Source: Azoarcus sp. (lineage in GTDB: Bacteria; Pseudomonadota; Gammaproteobacteria; Burkholderiales; Rhodocyclaceae). From it: a stretch of 39,327 nucleotides of DNA. The notes under the pieces are model-generated. The model saw only the letters and a list, made by a program, of their open reading frames with translations. It was not told where the DNA came from and searched no databases. The stretch lies in contig JAISPJ010000060.1 in assembly GCA_031274995.1 (NCBI GenBank), forward strand, positions 1 to 39,327, written 5' to 3'. Within the stretch, counting starts at the first letter, position 1. Each line of letters begins with the position of its first letter. Both the position numbers and the translations under genes were made by a program. This document shows, piece after piece, positions 22,855-34,910 of this stretch.

Positions 22855-24341
22855 TGCGTGCTTCTGAAGTGCTTGCATTGCTTGCCGAAGCCGGCGTGCA
22901 GCCACGCGGCATGACTGTGGATTCGCGCCGCGTCAGGGAAGGAGATGTGTTCATCGCCTGGCGGGGCGTGGAAGACGATGGGCGGCGGTATATCGAGGAC
23001 GCCTTGTCCCACGGCGCGGCGGCGGTGCTTCATGAGAGCAATGACGGTTTCTGCTTTCCCAAAACAGGGCAGCCTGTGTTCGCGGTTGAAGGCTTGCACG
23101 CAGTGGCCGGAAGCCTGGCGGATGAATTTTACGGAAGACCCTCGGAAAAACTGTGGCTGGCCGGTGTCACGGGAACCAACGGAAAGACGACCGTCAGCCA
23201 ATGGATTGGCTGTGCGCTTGAGGCTTTCGGGGTTCATTGCGGGCTGATCGGCACACTGGGCAGCGGTTTTCCTGGTGCGCTTGCCGCCGGATCCAATACC
23301 ACGCCGGACGCGGTTGAGTTGCATCGTCTGTTTGCCGATTTTGTCGCTTCCGGCGCACGTGCGGCCGCGATGGAAGTCTCCTCGATCGGCATCGACCAGG
23401 GCCGGGTCAATGGCGCACGGTTCGACGTGGCGGCTTTTACCAATCTCACACGCGATCACATCGACTATCACGGATCGATGCAAGCCTATGCCGAGTCCAA
23501 GGCGCGGTTTTTCGACCTGCCGGGCGTGAGCGCGGCGGTCATCAATATTGATGACGATTTCGGCATGGAGCAGGCTGGGCGCTTGGCAGCGCACGGTATG
23601 CGGGTGATCGGCGCCAGCTTGGCGGATCGTGCCGGGACGCCGATGGGGATGCAGAAACTCGTTGGCGCGAACTTACGCGCCAGCCCCACGGGATTGTGCT
23701 TCGACGTAGTCTGGGAAGGCCATCGGGTGGCGCTGGATGTCTGCCTCGCGGGCACGTTCAATGCCTCCAACCTGCTCGTGGTCATTGGCGTGCTGCTACA
23801 GCATGGCGAAGCTTTGGATGATATTGCGCAGGTCGTGAAAACACTGACTCCGCCCCCCGGAAGGATGCAACTCGTGGGCGGTAATGGCGAGCCAATGGTG
23901 ATCGTTGACTATGCCCACACGCCGGACGCGCTCACCAGGGTGCTTGAGACCGCGCGTGAAACCGCGCGTTCGCGCGAGGGACGGTTGATCTGTGTTTTTG
24001 GTTGCGGAGGCGGGCGTGACCCGGGCAAGCGTCCGTTGATGGGAGAGGTGGCAACGAAGCTCGCCGACCGGGTAATCGTTACCAGCGATAATCCGCGCAA
24101 CGAAGAACCGCAGAAGATCATCGACGATATTCTCAAGGGCGCGGGCACGGCGGTCGAGGCCGAAACCGACCGTGCGAAAGCGATCCGCGCCGCCGTGGCC
24201 ATGGCGGATCCCCGCGACGTGATTCTCGTCGCGGGCAAGGGACATGAGCCTTACCAGGAAATATGCGGCGAGCGGCGTCCATTTTCTGATTGCGATCAGG
24301 CGGCGCAGGCACTTGCGGCACGCAGGAGGCTATCGTCATGA
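22854..24341 (+). CDS. murE: UDP-MurNAc-L-Ala-D-Glu--meso-DAP ligase
   Basis: A 495-residue cytoplasmic Mur ligase that adds the third stem amino acid. The ATP loop is GVTGTNGKTTVSQW; MurE-type blocks NTTPDAVELH, EVSSIGIDQGRV and DYAHTPDAL follow. The motif DNPRNEEP (about 412) selects meso-diaminopimelate rather than lysine, as expected of Gram-negatives. ATG 22854 is chosen over the adjacent GTG 22851 because GGGAGGG then has six-base spacing. The ATG overlaps the last base of the ftsI stop. Confidence 0.96.
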   Translation: MRASEVLALLAEAGVQPRGMTVDSRRVREGDVFIAWRGVEDDGRRYIEDALSHGAAAVLHESNDGFCFPKTGQPVFAVEGLHAVAGSLADEFYGRPSEKLWLAGVTGTNGKTTVSQWIGCALEAFGVHCGLIGTLGSGFPGALAAGSNTTPDAVELHRLFADFVASGARAAAMEVSSIGIDQGRVNGARFDVAAFTNLTRDHIDYHGSMQAYAESKARFFDLPGVSAAVINIDDDFGMEQAGRLAAHGMRVIGASLADRAGTPMGMQKLVGANLRASPTGLCFDVVWEGHRVALDVCLAGTFNASNLLVVIGVLLQHGEALDDIAQVVKTLTPPPGRMQLVGGNGEPMVIVDYAHTPDALTRVLETARETARSREGRLICVFGCGGGRDPGKRPLMGEVATKLADRVIVTSDNPRNEEPQKIIDDILKGAGTAVEAETDRAKAIRAAVAMADPRDVILVAGKGHEPYQEICGERRPFSDCDQAAQALAARRRLSS

Positions 24342-25750
24342 TGACGCTTGCCGAGGCGGCCGTTCTGATGGCTTCGCGCTATGCGGCGCACGCGGTGGGT
24401 GAAGCACGGGTCGAGACAGTGGGAACCGATAGCCGGGCTATCGTGCCCGGCCAGTTGTTTGTCGCCCTGCGTGGCGAGCGGTTCGATGGCCACGATTTTG
24501 TCGAGGCGGCACTGGCCGCCGGTGCGGCGGCGGTGATGGTCGATGCGTGCTGGGAGGCGGAACATGCAGGAAGCGATGCGCCGCGGCTCGTGGTCGACGA
24601 TACCCGCCTTGCGCTTGGCGCACTGGCGGCAGGCTGGCGCGACCGCTTCAATATTCCGCTGATTGGCATCACCGGCAGCAATGGCAAGACCACGGTCAAG
24701 GAAATGTGCGCGTCGATTTTGTCCGCCTGGTTTGGAAAGAAAGACGCCGTTCTCGCCACGCGGGGCAATTTCAACAACGACATCGGTTTGCCGCTGACCC
24801 TCCTCGGCCTGCGTATGCATCACAGGGCGGCCGTGATCGAAATGGGAATGAATCATCCCGGCGAGATTGCCGTGCTCGCCGGGTTGGCTCGTCCGACGGT
24901 GGCGCTGGTCAATAACGCCCAGCGCGCCCATCTCGAAGGAATGGGTTCGCTGGATGCCGTTGCGCGCGAGAAGGGCTGCATTTACGACGGTTTGATCGAT
25001 GATGGCGTAGCCGTAGTCAATGCTGATGATGTGCATGCCGATGGGTGGCTGGTCGCGATCTCGCGCACAGGCTGCAGGACGGTGACTTTCGGCATGGAAA
25101 AACCGGCGACGGTGCGCGGGCGCTGCGAACCGCGTGATCTGGAATCGATGCTCTGGCTCGATACCCCCTGGGGGCAGGCCGAATGCGCACTGCGGTTGCC
25201 GGGCATCCATAACGCCCTCAATGCCTTGGCCGCCGCCGCTGCCTGTCTGTCTGCGGGTACGCCGCTTGTGGCGGTGGCAGAGGGGCTTTCCGGTTGCGGT
25301 GGCGCACATGGCCGGCTGCAACGGCGTGCGGGGCCACGGGGAGCCTTGCTGCTCGACGACACTTACAACGCCAATCCTGATTCGGTGCGCGCGGGCATCG
25401 ATGTGCTCGCCCATATGCCAGGCAGGACGGTTTTCGTTTTCGGCGACATGGGCGAAGTAGGAGAAACCAGTGCGCGGGCACATGCAGAAGTGGGCGCATA
25501 TGCGAGAGATAAAGGAGTCGGTTGTTTATATGCGTTCGGGGACATGAGCGAGAATGCCGTAAGCAATTTCGGTGTAAACGGACGACATTTTTCTTCGGTT
25601 GAAACATTGGTCGAGGCGCTTGCGCCCAGTCTTGATGCCGGCGATACGGTACTGGTGAAAGGTTCGCGCTTCATGCGCATGGAGCGGGTGGTCGAGGCGC
25701 TGGCCGCGTTCGGTAGCCCCGTTCCCCATCCGGCGGGAGGAAAAAGCTGA
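24338..25750 (+). CDS. murF: UDP-MurNAc-tripeptide--D-Ala-D-Ala ligase
   Basis: A 470-residue Mur ligase that adds D-Ala-D-Ala to finish the pentapeptide. It shows [27 protein letters not shown] at the uridine-binding N-terminal domain, the P-loop [38 protein letters not shown], and [10 protein letters not shown] in the C-terminal domain. CAGGAGGC lies 8 bases before the ATG at 24338, which overlaps murE by ATGA. Confidence 0.96.
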   Translation: MMTLAEAAVLMASRYAAHAVGEARVETVGTDSRAIVPGQLFVALRGERFDGHDFVEAALAAGAAAVMVDACWEAEHAGSDAPRLVVDDTRLALGALAAGWRDRFNIPLIGITGSNGKTTVKEMCASILSAWFGKKDAVLATRGNFNNDIGLPLTLLGLRMHHRAAVIEMGMNHPGEIAVLAGLARPTVALVNNAQRAHLEGMGSLDAVAREKGCIYDGLIDDGVAVVNADDVHADGWLVAISRTGCRTVTFGMEKPATVRGRCEPRDLESMLWLDTPWGQAECALRLPGIHNALNALAAAAACLSAGTPLVAVAEGLSGCGGAHGRLQRRAGPRGALLLDDTYNANPDSVRAGIDVLAHMPGRTVFVFGDMGEVGETSARAHAEVGAYARDKGVGCLYAFGDMSENAVSNFGVNGRHFSSVETLVEALAPSLDAGDTVLVKGSRFMRMERVVEALAAFGSPVPHPAGGKS

Positions 25751-26853
25751 TGCTGCTCGAATTGTTCCAATGGCTCGGGCATCACATCCGTGGTTTCGGT
25801 GTGGTCAGTTACATCACGCTGCGCACAGTGCTGGCGATGATGACCGCGCTCTTTTTCTCGCTTGCCCTTGGGCCTTGGGTAATCCGCTGGCTGGCGGCAA
25901 AAAAGATCGGGCAGGCGGTACGCACCGACGGGCCGCAGACGCACCTGACCAAGACCGGTACGCCCACGATGGGCGGCATCCTGATTTTGATCGCGGTGGC
26001 ATTGACCACGCTCCTGTGGGGCAATCTTTCCAACCGTTACGTCTGGACGGTGCTCGTGGTCACGCTCGGTTTCGGCATCATCGGTTGGTACGACGACTGG
26101 AAAAAGGTGGTATTCCGCGATCCGAACGGGCTGGCGGCACGCTGGAAATTCTTTTGGCAATCGGTGCTCGGTGCGGGAGCGGCGGTATTTCTTGCGTTTT
26201 CGACCGACAATCCGGCGCAGACCGAACTCATTGTGCCGTTCTTCAAAAGCATTGCATATCCGCTTGGGGTCTTCGGGTTTGTTACGCTCACCTACTGCGT
26301 CATCGTCGGCACTTCCAACGCGGTCAACCTGACCGACGGGCTGGACGGCCTCGCCATCATGCCGACCGTAATGGTGGCCGGGGCTTTGGGCATCTTTGCC
26401 TTTGCGAGCGGCCACGCGGAGTTATCCAAGTATCTGCTTATCCCTTCCATTCCCGGTGCGAACGAGTTGTGCATCGTGCTTGGCGCAATCGTGGGGGCGG
26501 GGTTGGGTTTCCTGTGGTTCAACGCTTATCCGGCAGAAGTGTTCATGGGGGATGTCGGGGCGCTTGCCCTGGGGGCCGCGCTGGGGTGCGTGGCGGTCAT
26601 CGTGCGCCAGGAAATCGTGCTCTTCATCATGGGCGGGTTGTTCGTCGTGGAGACGCTCTCGGTCATGGTGCAGGTCTCCTGGTTCAAGTACACCAAGAAG
26701 AAATATGGGCAGGGGCGGCGCATTTTGCTCATGGCCCCGTTGCATCACCATTTTGAGCAAAGCGGCTGGAAGGAAACGCAGGTGGTGGTGCGCTTCTGGA
26801 TCATCACCCTCATGTTGGTGCTTTTTGGCTTGGCGAGCCTGAAGTTGAGGTAA
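25750..26853 (+). CDS. mraY: Phospho-MurNAc-pentapeptide translocase
   Basis: A 367-residue polytopic membrane enzyme that moves phospho-MurNAc-pentapeptide to undecaprenyl phosphate, making lipid I. About ten membrane helices are visible. Diagnostic motifs are [10 protein letters not shown] near the start, the Asp pair in [34 protein letters not shown] and the histidine loop [12 protein letters not shown]. Overlaps the murF stop by one base. Confidence 0.97.
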   Translation: MLLELFQWLGHHIRGFGVVSYITLRTVLAMMTALFFSLALGPWVIRWLAAKKIGQAVRTDGPQTHLTKTGTPTMGGILILIAVALTTLLWGNLSNRYVWTVLVVTLGFGIIGWYDDWKKVVFRDPNGLAARWKFFWQSVLGAGAAVFLAFSTDNPAQTELIVPFFKSIAYPLGVFGFVTLTYCVIVGTSNAVNLTDGLDGLAIMPTVMVAGALGIFAFASGHAELSKYLLIPSIPGANELCIVLGAIVGAGLGFLWFNAYPAEVFMGDVGALALGAALGCVAVIVRQEIVLFIMGGLFVVETLSVMVQVSWFKYTKKKYGQGRRILLMAPLHHHFEQSGWKETQVVVRFWIITLMLVLFGLASLKLR

Positions 26854-26861
26854 AGACGAAG

Positions 26862-28229
26862 ATGGAACTGGCGGGTCGACGCTTCCTCGTGGTGGGATTG
26901 GGCGAATCCGGGCTGGCGATGGCGAAGTGGCTGGTCGGGCAAGGTGCTGCCGTGCGCGTCGCCGACAGCCGCGAGAATCCGCCCAATCGTGCGCCGCTGG
27001 CGGCTTTTGCGCCGAACATCGAAGTCGTCGCGGGACCGTTCAGGCCAGAGACATTCGAGAACGTGGAAGCTATCGCGCTCTCGCCGGGGGTGCCAGGAGC
27101 CACGCCGGAGATTGCCGCCGCCGCCCGGAAAACGCCGATTGTCTCCGAAGTGGATTTGTTCGCCGACGCAATCAAGGTGTTTGCGCCGGGATCGAAGGTG
27201 TTGGCGGTGACCGGCTCGAACGGCAAGACAACGACTACGGCGCTGACCGCGCACCTGTTGAACGGCGCGGGCCTGGAGGCGGTTGCCTGCGGCAACATTT
27301 CGCCCTCGATGCTCGACGCGCTGATGATGGCGCTGGACGCAGACCGCCTGCCGGACGTCTGGGTGCTGGAATTGTCGAGCTTTCAGACGGAAATGACCCA
27401 CCGCCTGGCAGCTCATGCCGCGACGGTGCTCAATGTCAGTGAGGATCATCTTGATCGCTACGATTCCATCAGCGACTATGTCCAGGCCAAGGCGCGCGTT
27501 TTCCTGAACCCGGCAACTCTGCGGGTGCTCAATCGAAACGATGAACGCAGTCTGGGACTCGGGGGAGGCGGACACGGCCTGATGACGTTCGGCCTCGATC
27601 CCGCGCCGCGTGCCGGACATTACGGTATCGAGCGTGAGGCCATTCATTTCGGCAGAGAACGCTTGATCGGTCTCGACGAACTGCCCATCAAGGGGTTGCA
27701 CAACGCCGCAAATGTCATGGCCGCGCTGGCCCTGTGCCGGGCTATTGGCGTGGATGCCGCGAGGGTGTTGCCCGCGCTCGGAACGTTCAAGGGTTTGCCG
27801 CACCGTGTCGAGTCCGTCGCGGAAATCGGCGGGGTGCTCTACGTTGATGATTCCAAGGGAACCAACGTCGGGGCGACGCTTGCTGCCATCGAAGGTTTGG
27901 GGCGGCCTGTCGCCATCGTGCTTGGCGGGGACGGCAAGGGGCAGGACTTTGCGCCGCTGAAGGGCGCGATAAAGCGCCATGGCCGTGCTGTGGCTCTGAT
28001 TGGCCGGGATGGTTCGCTTATCGGAGATGCCATCGCGGGCTGCGGCTTGCCCGTGGAATCATTCGCACGCTTGGAAGAAGCTGTGCGCTGGCTTGCGGGG
28101 CAGGCCCAGGCCGGGGACTGTGTGCTGCTCTCGCCTGCCTGCGCGAGCCTGGACATGTTCAGAGACTACGTGCACCGCGCGGAAGTGTTCATCGAAACCG
28201 TGCGGGCCTTGCCGGGAGGCGAACGATGA
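26862..28229 (+). CDS. murD: UDP-MurNAc-L-alanine--D-glutamate ligase
   Basis: A 455-residue Mur ligase adding D-glutamate. The N-terminal Rossmann motif [15 protein letters not shown] binds UDP; the ATP loop is [41 protein letters not shown] and [11 protein letters not shown] follow. It begins 8 bp after mraY and overlaps ftsW by 4 bp. Confidence 0.96.
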   Translation: MELAGRRFLVVGLGESGLAMAKWLVGQGAAVRVADSRENPPNRAPLAAFAPNIEVVAGPFRPETFENVEAIALSPGVPGATPEIAAAARKTPIVSEVDLFADAIKVFAPGSKVLAVTGSNGKTTTTALTAHLLNGAGLEAVACGNISPSMLDALMMALDADRLPDVWVLELSSFQTEMTHRLAAHAATVLNVSEDHLDRYDSISDYVQAKARVFLNPATLRVLNRNDERSLGLGGGGHGLMTFGLDPAPRAGHYGIEREAIHFGRERLIGLDELPIKGLHNAANVMAALALCRAIGVDAARVLPALGTFKGLPHRVESVAEIGGVLYVDDSKGTNVGATLAAIEGLGRPVAIVLGGDGKGQDFAPLKGAIKRHGRAVALIGRDGSLIGDAIAGCGLPVESFARLEEAVRWLAGQAQAGDCVLLSPACASLDMFRDYVHRAEVFIETVRALPGGER

Positions 28230-29461
28230 GACTCGCTGCCGCCCTGACAAGGAGTTTTTTCGGCAAGGGTGCCAATCGGGGCGATAACATCGCCGCGCGC
28301 ACGGTCGGGCGCTTGGTCAAGCCGCGCACGCCGATGAGCGAAATCGACCTGGTGCTGGCCTGGCCTGCGGTTATCCTGCTCATGCTCGGGCTGGTGATGG
28401 TGTATTCGGCATCGATTGCCACCGCCGAAGCGAGTGGCTATACCGGTTATCAGGCGGATTATTTCCTGATTCGGCACTTGTTCTTCTTGGGCGTGGGATT
28501 GACGGCGGGATTGTTCGTGTTCCACATCAGGATGGATACGTGGCAGCGCATGGCCCCCTGGCTCTTCCTGGCCGGTGTGGTTTTGCTGGCATTGACGCTG
28601 GTTCCGGGCATTGGCCACAAGGTTGGCGGCGCGCGGCGCTGGTTGCCGCTGGGACCGGTGAGTTTGCAGCCTTCCGAATTGATGAAGCTCTTTGTGGTGA
28701 TCTACGCTGCCGATTACACGGTACGCAAGCTCAATGTCATGAGCAGTTTCAAGAAGGGCTTCATGCCGATGATGGGAGTGATTCTTTTCGTCGGCTGCCT
28801 GTTGCTGTTCGAGCCGGATTTTGGCGCGTTCGTGGTGGTCGCCACCGTTGCGTTCGGTGTGCTGTTCCTCGGCGGTGTCGGCATACGTGTTTTTCTGCTG
28901 CTGGGTTTGGCGGCGCTGACCGGTTTCATCCTCCTGATCTGGATTCAGCCCTACATGCGTGCGCGCATTCTCGGCTTCATGAATCCCTGGGCCGATCCAT
29001 TCGGGGACGGCTATCAACTGACGCATGCGCTGATTGCTTTCGGACGGGGCGAATGGTTTGGCGTGGGACTGGGCGGCAGTATCGAGAAACTCTTTTATCT
29101 GCCCGAGTCGCATACCGATTTTCTGCTTGCAGTGATTGCCGAGGAACTGGGGTTTGCCGGGGTGTTCGCCGTGGTGGGTCTTTTCGCGTTGCTGATACAG
29201 CGGGCTTTCGTCATCGGGCGTGAGGCGATCCGGCTCGAACGTTATTTTTCCGGGCTGGTGGCGCAGGCAATCGGTTTGTGGATCGGCGTGCAGGCGTTCA
29301 TCAGCATGGGCGTGAATATGGGACTGTTGCCAACCAAGGGATTGACCCTGCCTCTGATGAGCTATGGGGGGTCCGGCCTGCTCGCCAACTGTCTGGCGCT
29401 TGGCATCCTGCTGCGTATCGATTGGGAAACGCGGGAGATGAAACGGGGAGGTAACGCATGA
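28226..29461 (+). CDS. ftsW: Septal peptidoglycan polymerase FtsW (SEDS family)
   Basis: A 411-residue SEDS glycosyltransferase with about ten membrane helices that polymerises lipid II at the septum with FtsI. A cytoplasmic N-terminal tail of about 45 residues precedes the first helix ([19 protein letters not shown]). SEDS landmarks: [59 protein letters not shown] and the C-terminal [20 protein letters not shown]. Overlaps murD and murG by 4 bp each. Confidence 0.96.
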   Translation: MRLAAALTRSFFGKGANRGDNIAARTVGRLVKPRTPMSEIDLVLAWPAVILLMLGLVMVYSASIATAEASGYTGYQADYFLIRHLFFLGVGLTAGLFVFHIRMDTWQRMAPWLFLAGVVLLALTLVPGIGHKVGGARRWLPLGPVSLQPSELMKLFVVIYAADYTVRKLNVMSSFKKGFMPMMGVILFVGCLLLFEPDFGAFVVVATVAFGVLFLGGVGIRVFLLLGLAALTGFILLIWIQPYMRARILGFMNPWADPFGDGYQLTHALIAFGRGEWFGVGLGGSIEKLFYLPESHTDFLLAVIAEELGFAGVFAVVGLFALLIQRAFVIGREAIRLERYFSGLVAQAIGLWIGVQAFISMGVNMGLLPTKGLTLPLMSYGGSGLLANCLALGILLRIDWETREMKRGGNA

Positions 29462-30528
29462 AAACAGTGCTGGTGATGGCCGGAGGGACCGGTGGGCACA
29501 TCTTCCCCGGGATTGCCATTGCCGAATGCCTGCGTGGGCGGGGCTGGGATGTGGCCTGGCTCGGTCACCCGGATGGCATGGAAGCGAGGATTGTGCCGCC
29601 GTGTGGTTACCGGACGGAATGGCTGCGTTTCGGCGCGTTGCGTGGCAAGGGTTTGTTGCGCAAGCTGATGCTGCCGTTCAATTTGTTGCGTGGCTGCTGG
29701 CAGGCATGGAGGATATTGTCCCGCGTAAACCCGGACGTGGTTGTCGGCCTGGGTGGCTACGTCACTTTCCCCGCCGGGTTCATGGCAGTGCTGACGGGGC
29801 GTCCGCTGGTGCTGCACGAACAAAATTCCATTGCCGGGCTTGCCAACAAGGTACTGGGGCGCTTTGCCGCCCGTGTGCTTTCAGGTTTTCCGGGAGCGTT
29901 GCCGGATGCCCGCTGGGTGGGCAATCCGGTACGTGAGGAGATCGTCGCCGTCGCGCCGCCTGCGATGCGTTTCGAGGGGCGCGACGGCCCGTTGCGCCTG
30001 CTGGTGGTCGGCGGCAGCCTGGGCGCGGCAGTGTTTAACGATGTGGTTCCCCGCACGCTGGCAATGATTTCTGTAGAGCGTCGCCCGACGGTCGTACACC
30101 AGGCCGGTGAGAAGCAGATCGATACGTTGCGGGCGGCTTATGCCGCAGCCGGGGTCGAGGGCGATTTGCGCCCCTTCATCGACGATATGGCTGTCGCTTA
30201 TGCAGATGCCGATCTCGTGCTCTGCCGGGCGGGGGCGCTGACCATCGCCGAGTTGACAGCGGCAGGAGCGGCCAGTTTGCTGGTGCCTTACCCCTACGCG
30301 GTGGACGATCATCAGACTACCAATGCGCATTTCCTCTCCTCAAGGGAAGCGGCCTGGTTTATGCCGCAGTCGATGCTGGAAGCAGAGAAACTGGCAAGAT
30401 TGCTTTCGGATATCGACCGTAACCAGCTATTGCGCATGGCGGAAAATGCCCGGGCGCTGGCAAGGCCGCTTGCCGCCGTGGATGTGGCGGATGTATGCGA
30501 AGAACTGGCAGTTCAGGCAAAGGCATGA
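29458..30528 (+). CDS. murG: Lipid II synthase MurG
   Basis: A 356-residue peripheral membrane GT28 glycosyltransferase that adds GlcNAc to lipid I. The N-terminal glycine-rich loop [16 protein letters not shown], the [12 protein letters not shown] motif and the second glycine loop [12 protein letters not shown] are all present, as is the nucleotide-binding [14 protein letters not shown] near the C-terminus. Overlaps ftsW and murC by 4 bp each. Confidence 0.97.
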   Translation: MKTVLVMAGGTGGHIFPGIAIAECLRGRGWDVAWLGHPDGMEARIVPPCGYRTEWLRFGALRGKGLLRKLMLPFNLLRGCWQAWRILSRVNPDVVVGLGGYVTFPAGFMAVLTGRPLVLHEQNSIAGLANKVLGRFAARVLSGFPGALPDARWVGNPVREEIVAVAPPAMRFEGRDGPLRLLVVGGSLGAAVFNDVVPRTLAMISVERRPTVVHQAGEKQIDTLRAAYAAAGVEGDLRPFIDDMAVAYADADLVLCRAGALTIAELTAAGAASLLVPYPYAVDDHQTTNAHFLSSREAAWFMPQSMLEAEKLARLLSDIDRNQLLRMAENARALARPLAAVDVADVCEELAVQAKA

Positions 30529-31925
30529 AGAACAAGGTCAAGAACATTCATTTTGTAGGCATCGGCGGCTCGGGCATGAGTGGCATCGCCGAGGTGTTCT
30601 CCAATCTCGGCTACCAGGTATCCGGTTCCGATCTCGTGGCTTCCGCCGTGACCGAGCGGCTGGCGGAACAGGGCATCCGCATTGCTGTCGGACATGCGGC
30701 GGAGAACATCATTGGAGCACATGCGGTGGTGGTATCCACTGCGGTCAAGGACGGCAACCCGGAAGTGCAGTCCGCGCATCTGGCCGGCATCCCCGTAGTT
30801 CCGCGTGCGCTGATGCTTGCCGAACTGATGCGCCTGAAGCAGGGCATTGCCATTGCCGGCACACACGGTAAAACCACGACGACAAGCCTGGTGGCCAGCA
30901 TTTTGGGTGAAGCCGGCCTTGATCCTACCTTCGTGATCGGTGGGCGGCTCAACGCGGTGGGCGCAAATGCCCGCTTGGGCAAGGGTAATTACCTGGTTGC
31001 GGAAGCGGACGAGTCGGATGCCTCGTTTCTGTATCTCACCCCGGTGGTTTCGGTCGTCACCAATATCGACGCCGATCACATGGAAACCTACGGGTACGAT
31101 TTCAACCGGCTGAAACAGACTTACGTGGAATTTCTCAATCGCTTGCCGTTCTACGGCGTGGCGGTGCTCTGCCAGGATGATCCGCATGTACGCGAAATTC
31201 TGCCGCAGGTCGCAAAGCAGGTGGTGCGCTATGGCTTGTCGAAGGGCGCCGATATTTATGCCGAGAACATCCGTACCGAGAATGGGCGTATGGTTTTCGA
31301 TGTGCTCAGGCGTGATTCCGGGAACGTGCGCCTGCCCGTCACGCTCAACGCGCCGGGCGTGCACAACGTCCTGAACGCGCTTGCCGCCATTGGCGTGGCA
31401 GCCGAGGCTCAAGCGCCGGACGAAGCCATTGTCAAGGCGCTGGCGGAATTCAAGGGAGTGGGACGGCGTTTCCAGCGGTATGGCGAAATCGCCTTGTGCC
31501 GGGGCGGCAGTTTCGTCCTCGTCGACGATTACGGCCATCACCCGGTGGAAATGGCGGCCACGCTTGCCGCCGCGCGCGGCGCGTTTCCTGGCCGTCGGCT
31601 GGTGCTGGCGTTTCAACCGCATCGCTATACCCGTACACGCGATTGTTTCGAGGATTTTGTAAGAGTGCTCTCCAGCGTCGACTCGCTTTTGCTGGCCGAT
31701 GTCTACGCGGCGGGGGAAGCGCCCATCGTTGCCGCCGACGGTCGTGCGCTGGCGCGCGCGCTCAGGGTGATGGGCAAGGTAGAACCGGTATTCGTCGAGA
31801 ACATCGCCGACATGCCGTCGCGTGTTCTGGAAATTGTGCGCGATGGCGACGTCGTCATCACAATGGGCGCGGGTTCCATCGGAGGGGTTCCTCAAAAGAT
31901 TGTTCAATTCCGGGTGGGTGAGTGA
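30525..31925 (+). CDS. murC: UDP-MurNAc--L-alanine ligase
   Basis: A 466-residue Mur ligase adding the first stem residue. It has [17 protein letters not shown] at the N-terminus, the P-loop [38 protein letters not shown] and [17 protein letters not shown] 30525 overlaps the murG stop. In many betaproteobacteria murB comes next; here ddl follows after one base. Confidence 0.96.
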   Translation: MKNKVKNIHFVGIGGSGMSGIAEVFSNLGYQVSGSDLVASAVTERLAEQGIRIAVGHAAENIIGAHAVVVSTAVKDGNPEVQSAHLAGIPVVPRALMLAELMRLKQGIAIAGTHGKTTTTSLVASILGEAGLDPTFVIGGRLNAVGANARLGKGNYLVAEADESDASFLYLTPVVSVVTNIDADHMETYGYDFNRLKQTYVEFLNRLPFYGVAVLCQDDPHVREILPQVAKQVVRYGLSKGADIYAENIRTENGRMVFDVLRRDSGNVRLPVTLNAPGVHNVLNALAAIGVAAEAQAPDEAIVKALAEFKGVGRRFQRYGEIALCRGGSFVLVDDYGHHPVEMAATLAAARGAFPGRRLVLAFQPHRYTRTRDCFEDFVRVLSSVDSLLLADVYAAGEAPIVAADGRALARALRVMGKVEPVFVENIADMPSRVLEIVRDGDVVITMGAGSIGGVPQKIVQFRVGE

Positions 31926-31926
31926 C

Positions 31927-32835
31927 ATGAAACAGGATTTCGGCAGGGTTGCGGTATTGATGGGCGGCTCTTCCGGGGAACGCGAGGTGTCCCTGAACAG
32001 CGGCAAGGGTGTGCTGGCGGCCTTGAAGAGCCAGGGAGTCGACGCGCATGCCTTTGATCCGGCCTGTGAGCCGCTGAACGCGCTCAGGGCTTTCCAGCGC
32101 GTGTTCATCGCCCTGCATGGCGGTTACGGCGAAAACGGCGCGATCCAGGGGGTACTGGAAATCATGGGGATTCCCTATACCGGCCCCGGAGTGATGGCCT
32201 CGGCCATTGGCATGGACAAATTTCGTACCAAACTCATCTGGCAGGTGTTGGGGTTGCCGGTACCGGAATACGCAATGCTCGACAAAGATTCGGAATTCGA
32301 TGCCGTGGAAAAACGCCTGGGTTTGCCGTTTTTCGTCAAACCGGCACACGAAGGGTCTTCCCTCGGCGTTTTCATGGTGACTGAGCCAGGTGAATTGAAA
32401 TCTGCCTATGAATCGGCTCGCCAGTATGGCGATTTGATTCTGGCAGAAAAAGGCATTATGGGGGGCGAATATACGGTAGGCATCCTCGGGAGCGAAGCCC
32501 TGCCTATCGTCAAGATTGAGCCAGCGACGGCGTTTTACGACTACGAGGCCAAATATCTGCGCGACGATACCCGCTACATTTGCCCTGCCGAGCTGCCATC
32601 GGCGAAAGCCGCTGAAATCCAGGCGGATGCGAAAAGGGCATTCAATGCCTTGGGGGCGACGGGATGGGGCCGGGTGGATTTCCTGATGGACAAGGCCGGG
32701 CGGCATTACTTCCTGGAAATCAACACCTCGCCGGGCATGACCACGCATTCGCTGGTGCCGATGGCGGCGCGTCAGGCCGGACTGTCGTTCGAGGCGTTGT
32801 GCGTGAAGATTCTCGCGGGGGCACGCTGTGGCTGA
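31927..32835 (+). CDS. ddl: D-alanine--D-alanine ligase
   Basis: A 302-residue ATP-grasp enzyme that makes D-Ala-D-Ala for MurF; the short length and dcw position fit the DdlB class. Motifs: [61 protein letters not shown] and the Mg/ATP site [17 protein letters not shown]. The start is the ATG just after the murC stop; ftsQ opens 8 bp before its end. Confidence 0.96.
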   Translation: MKQDFGRVAVLMGGSSGEREVSLNSGKGVLAALKSQGVDAHAFDPACEPLNALRAFQRVFIALHGGYGENGAIQGVLEIMGIPYTGPGVMASAIGMDKFRTKLIWQVLGLPVPEYAMLDKDSEFDAVEKRLGLPFFVKPAHEGSSLGVFMVTEPGELKSAYESARQYGDLILAEKGIMGGEYTVGILGSEALPIVKIEPATAFYDYEAKYLRDDTRYICPAELPSAKAAEIQADAKRAFNALGATGWGRVDFLMDKAGRHYFLEINTSPGMTTHSLVPMAARQAGLSFEALCVKILAGARCG

Positions 32836-33673
32836 ACGGCGCGAATCTTCGACCAGCACTGCCAGACGCGCGGCTTGCGCACGCGCGGGCAAACGTGAGG
32901 GCGGGCTATGGCATCGCCCACGGGCGCTCAACCTGGTCTCGGACGCGCTGCTGCTTCTTGGCGCGCTTGGGCTGGGATGGGCGTTGGTGGCCTGGACGTT
33001 CTCAAAGCCGCTTTTCCCGCTGCGCGGGCTGGTGTTGAGCGCACCGCCTTCGCAAGTGACGCAGGCACAGCTTGAATATGTTGCCCGTACTGCGATCAAG
33101 GGCAATTTCTTTACCGCCAATCTCGAAGATGTCCGCATGGCCTTTGAGAAGCTGCCTTGGGTGAGATATGCCGAGGTACGCCGCCTCTGGCCGGATGGGC
33201 TCGGATTGAACCTGGAAGAGCATGAGGCGGTGGCCTACTGGAAGAACATCGGTGACGGCGGGGGAGATGTACGGCTGATTAACCGCCAAGGTGAGGCGTT
33301 TGCCGCTTCAAGCGATGCTGTCATGCCCGAGTTTGCGGGCCCGCCAAGTTCGGCGGCCACCATGCTGGAGCATTACGGGACATATTCGAGGATATTGCGG
33401 CCGTTGCAGGCAAGGCTTGTGCGAATGGATTTGTCGGTGCGGGGTGTTTGGCGTTTGTGGCTGGATAACGGCTTATCCATCGTGCTTGACCGCGAACAGG
33501 AGCGTTCGTCGATCGAGGCGCGGCTGGAAAATTTTGTTGAGGCTTGGCCGTATTTGCAGGACAGGCTCGGGGGCCGGATTGCGCGTGCCGACCTGCGTTA
33601 CCCGAATGGTTTCGCACTCGCCTTGGTTAATCACAAAACAGTGCCGCAGGGATCGGCGCAAATGGGTAGATAG
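32828..33673 (+). CDS. ftsQ: Cell division protein FtsQ
   Basis: A 281-residue bitopic divisome protein bridging FtsA/K and FtsBL. GTG start; a basic cytoplasmic tail of about 40 residues ([12 protein letters not shown]), one TM helix ([20 protein letters not shown]), then the POTRA domain ([20 protein letters not shown], with [21 protein letters not shown]) and the beta domain with [20 protein letters not shown]. Position between ddl and ftsA is standard. Confidence 0.94.
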   Translation: MAERRESSTSTARRAACARAGKREGGLWHRPRALNLVSDALLLLGALGLGWALVAWTFSKPLFPLRGLVLSAPPSQVTQAQLEYVARTAIKGNFFTANLEDVRMAFEKLPWVRYAEVRRLWPDGLGLNLEEHEAVAYWKNIGDGGGDVRLINRQGEAFAASSDAVMPEFAGPPSSAATMLEHYGTYSRILRPLQARLVRMDLSVRGVWRLWLDNGLSIVLDREQERSSIEARLENFVEAWPYLQDRLGGRIARADLRYPNGFALALVNHKTVPQGSAQMGR

Positions 33674-33680
33674 ACAGAAA

Positions 33681-34910
33681 ATGAGTAAGGAATATAAGGA
33701 TTTGATTGTCGGGCTCGACATAGGCACCACGAAAGTCACCTGCATGGTGGCCGAAGTGAGGCCGGATGGGCGCTTGTCCATCGTTGGCTTGGGCACACAA
33801 CCGACCAGTGGCCTGAAGCGTGGCGTGGTGGTCAACATCGAGGCCACTGTCGATGCGATCTCGCGCGTGATCCAGGAAGTCGAACTGATGGCCGACTGCA
33901 AGATTCACGATCTCTACACGGGCATCGCAGGGAGCCACATCAAAAGCTTCAATTCTAATGGCATGGTGGCGATCAAGGACAAGGAGGTCACGCAGTTCGA
34001 TGTCGAGCGCGTTATCGAGGTCGCGCGCGCGATGCCGATCCCGGCCGAGCAGCAGGTCCTGCACATCCTTACCCAGGAATTCATCATCGATGGGCAAGGG
34101 GGGGTCAGTGAACCCATCGGCATGAGCGGCGTCAAGCTTGAAGTGAAGGTGCACATCGTCACCGGCGCGGTTTCGGCGGCGCAAAACGTGGTCAAATGCG
34201 TGCGCCGTTGCGGGCTTGAAGTCATGGATTTGATCCTGCAACCGTTGGCTTCCAGTTACGCGGTGCTCACCGAGGATGAAAAGAAACTGGGCGTGTGCAT
34301 GGTTGATATCGGCGGCGGAACGGCGGACATGGCCGTGTTTACCCAGGGCGCGATTCGCCACACCGCAGTCATTCCGGTGGCGGGCGATCTGGTGACGAAC
34401 GATATCGCCATGACCCTGCGCACGCCGACTGCCGAAGCCGAGGAACTCAAGACCCGTTGTGGCGTGGCCTTGCATTCACTGGTGGCGCCCGAGGAAATGA
34501 TCGAAGTGCCTGGCGTGGGGGATCGCCCATCAAGGTTGCTGACGCGCCAGACGCTGGCCGATGTCATCGAACCCCGTGTGTCGGAGATTTTCGATCTCGT
34601 CGTGGCCGAGCTGCGCCGTAGCGGTTACGAGGAACTGTTGTCCTCGGGCATCGTCCTGACCGGAGGCGCGGCGCTGATGCCGGGTATGGCCGAACTGGGT
34701 GAAGACATTTTCCATATGCCGGTGAGGGTTGGCTCACCGCTCTATGAGGGCGCGCTGGCCGATGTCATCCGCTTTCCGCAGTACGCGGCGGCAATGGGGC
34801 TGGTGATCGAGGGTGCGGCACAGCGGCGGCGCGGCATTCAGGCCCGCGATACCAGCGGGGTGAAACAGGTTTGGGGGCGCTTGAGGGACTGGTTCGGGCG
34901 CAATTTCTGA
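33681..34910 (+). CDS. ftsA: Cell division protein FtsA
   Basis: A 409-residue actin-like ATPase that tethers FtsZ to the membrane. Phosphate-1 motif VGLDIGTTKVTCMVAE, the SHI/1C domain around GIAGSHIKSFNSNGMVAI, phosphate-2 CMVDIGGGTADMAVF and adenosine motif GIVLTGGAALMPGM are present. It ends in an amphipathic membrane-targeting helix (VWGRLRDWFGRNF). A longer frame to 33291 overlaps ftsQ and is not FtsA-like. Confidence 0.97.
   Translation: MSKEYKDLIVGLDIGTTKVTCMVAEVRPDGRLSIVGLGTQPTSGLKRGVVVNIEATVDAISRVIQEVELMADCKIHDLYTGIAGSHIKSFNSNGMVAIKDKEVTQFDVERVIEVARAMPIPAEQQVLHILTQEFIIDGQGGVSEPIGMSGVKLEVKVHIVTGAVSAAQNVVKCVRRCGLEVMDLILQPLASSYAVLTEDEKKLGVCMVDIGGGTADMAVFTQGAIRHTAVIPVAGDLVTNDIAMTLRTPTAEAEELKTRCGVALHSLVAPEEMIEVPGVGDRPSRLLTRQTLADVIEPRVSEIFDLVVAELRRSGYEELLSSGIVLTGGAALMPGMAELGEDIFHMPVRVGSPLYEGALADVIRFPQYAAAMGLVIEGAAQRRRGIQARDTSGVKQVWGRLRDWFGRNF

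Noticed and set aside
30513-32108. Long minus-strand open frame (531 codons) opposite murC/ddl
   Set aside because: It is the antisense shadow of murC in a GC-rich genome; composition is rich in His/Arg/Gln with no domain, and both sense genes are certain.
31858-33138. Minus-strand open frame of 426 codons opposite ddl and ftsQ
   Set aside because: Spans two sense genes and their junction; antisense shadow.
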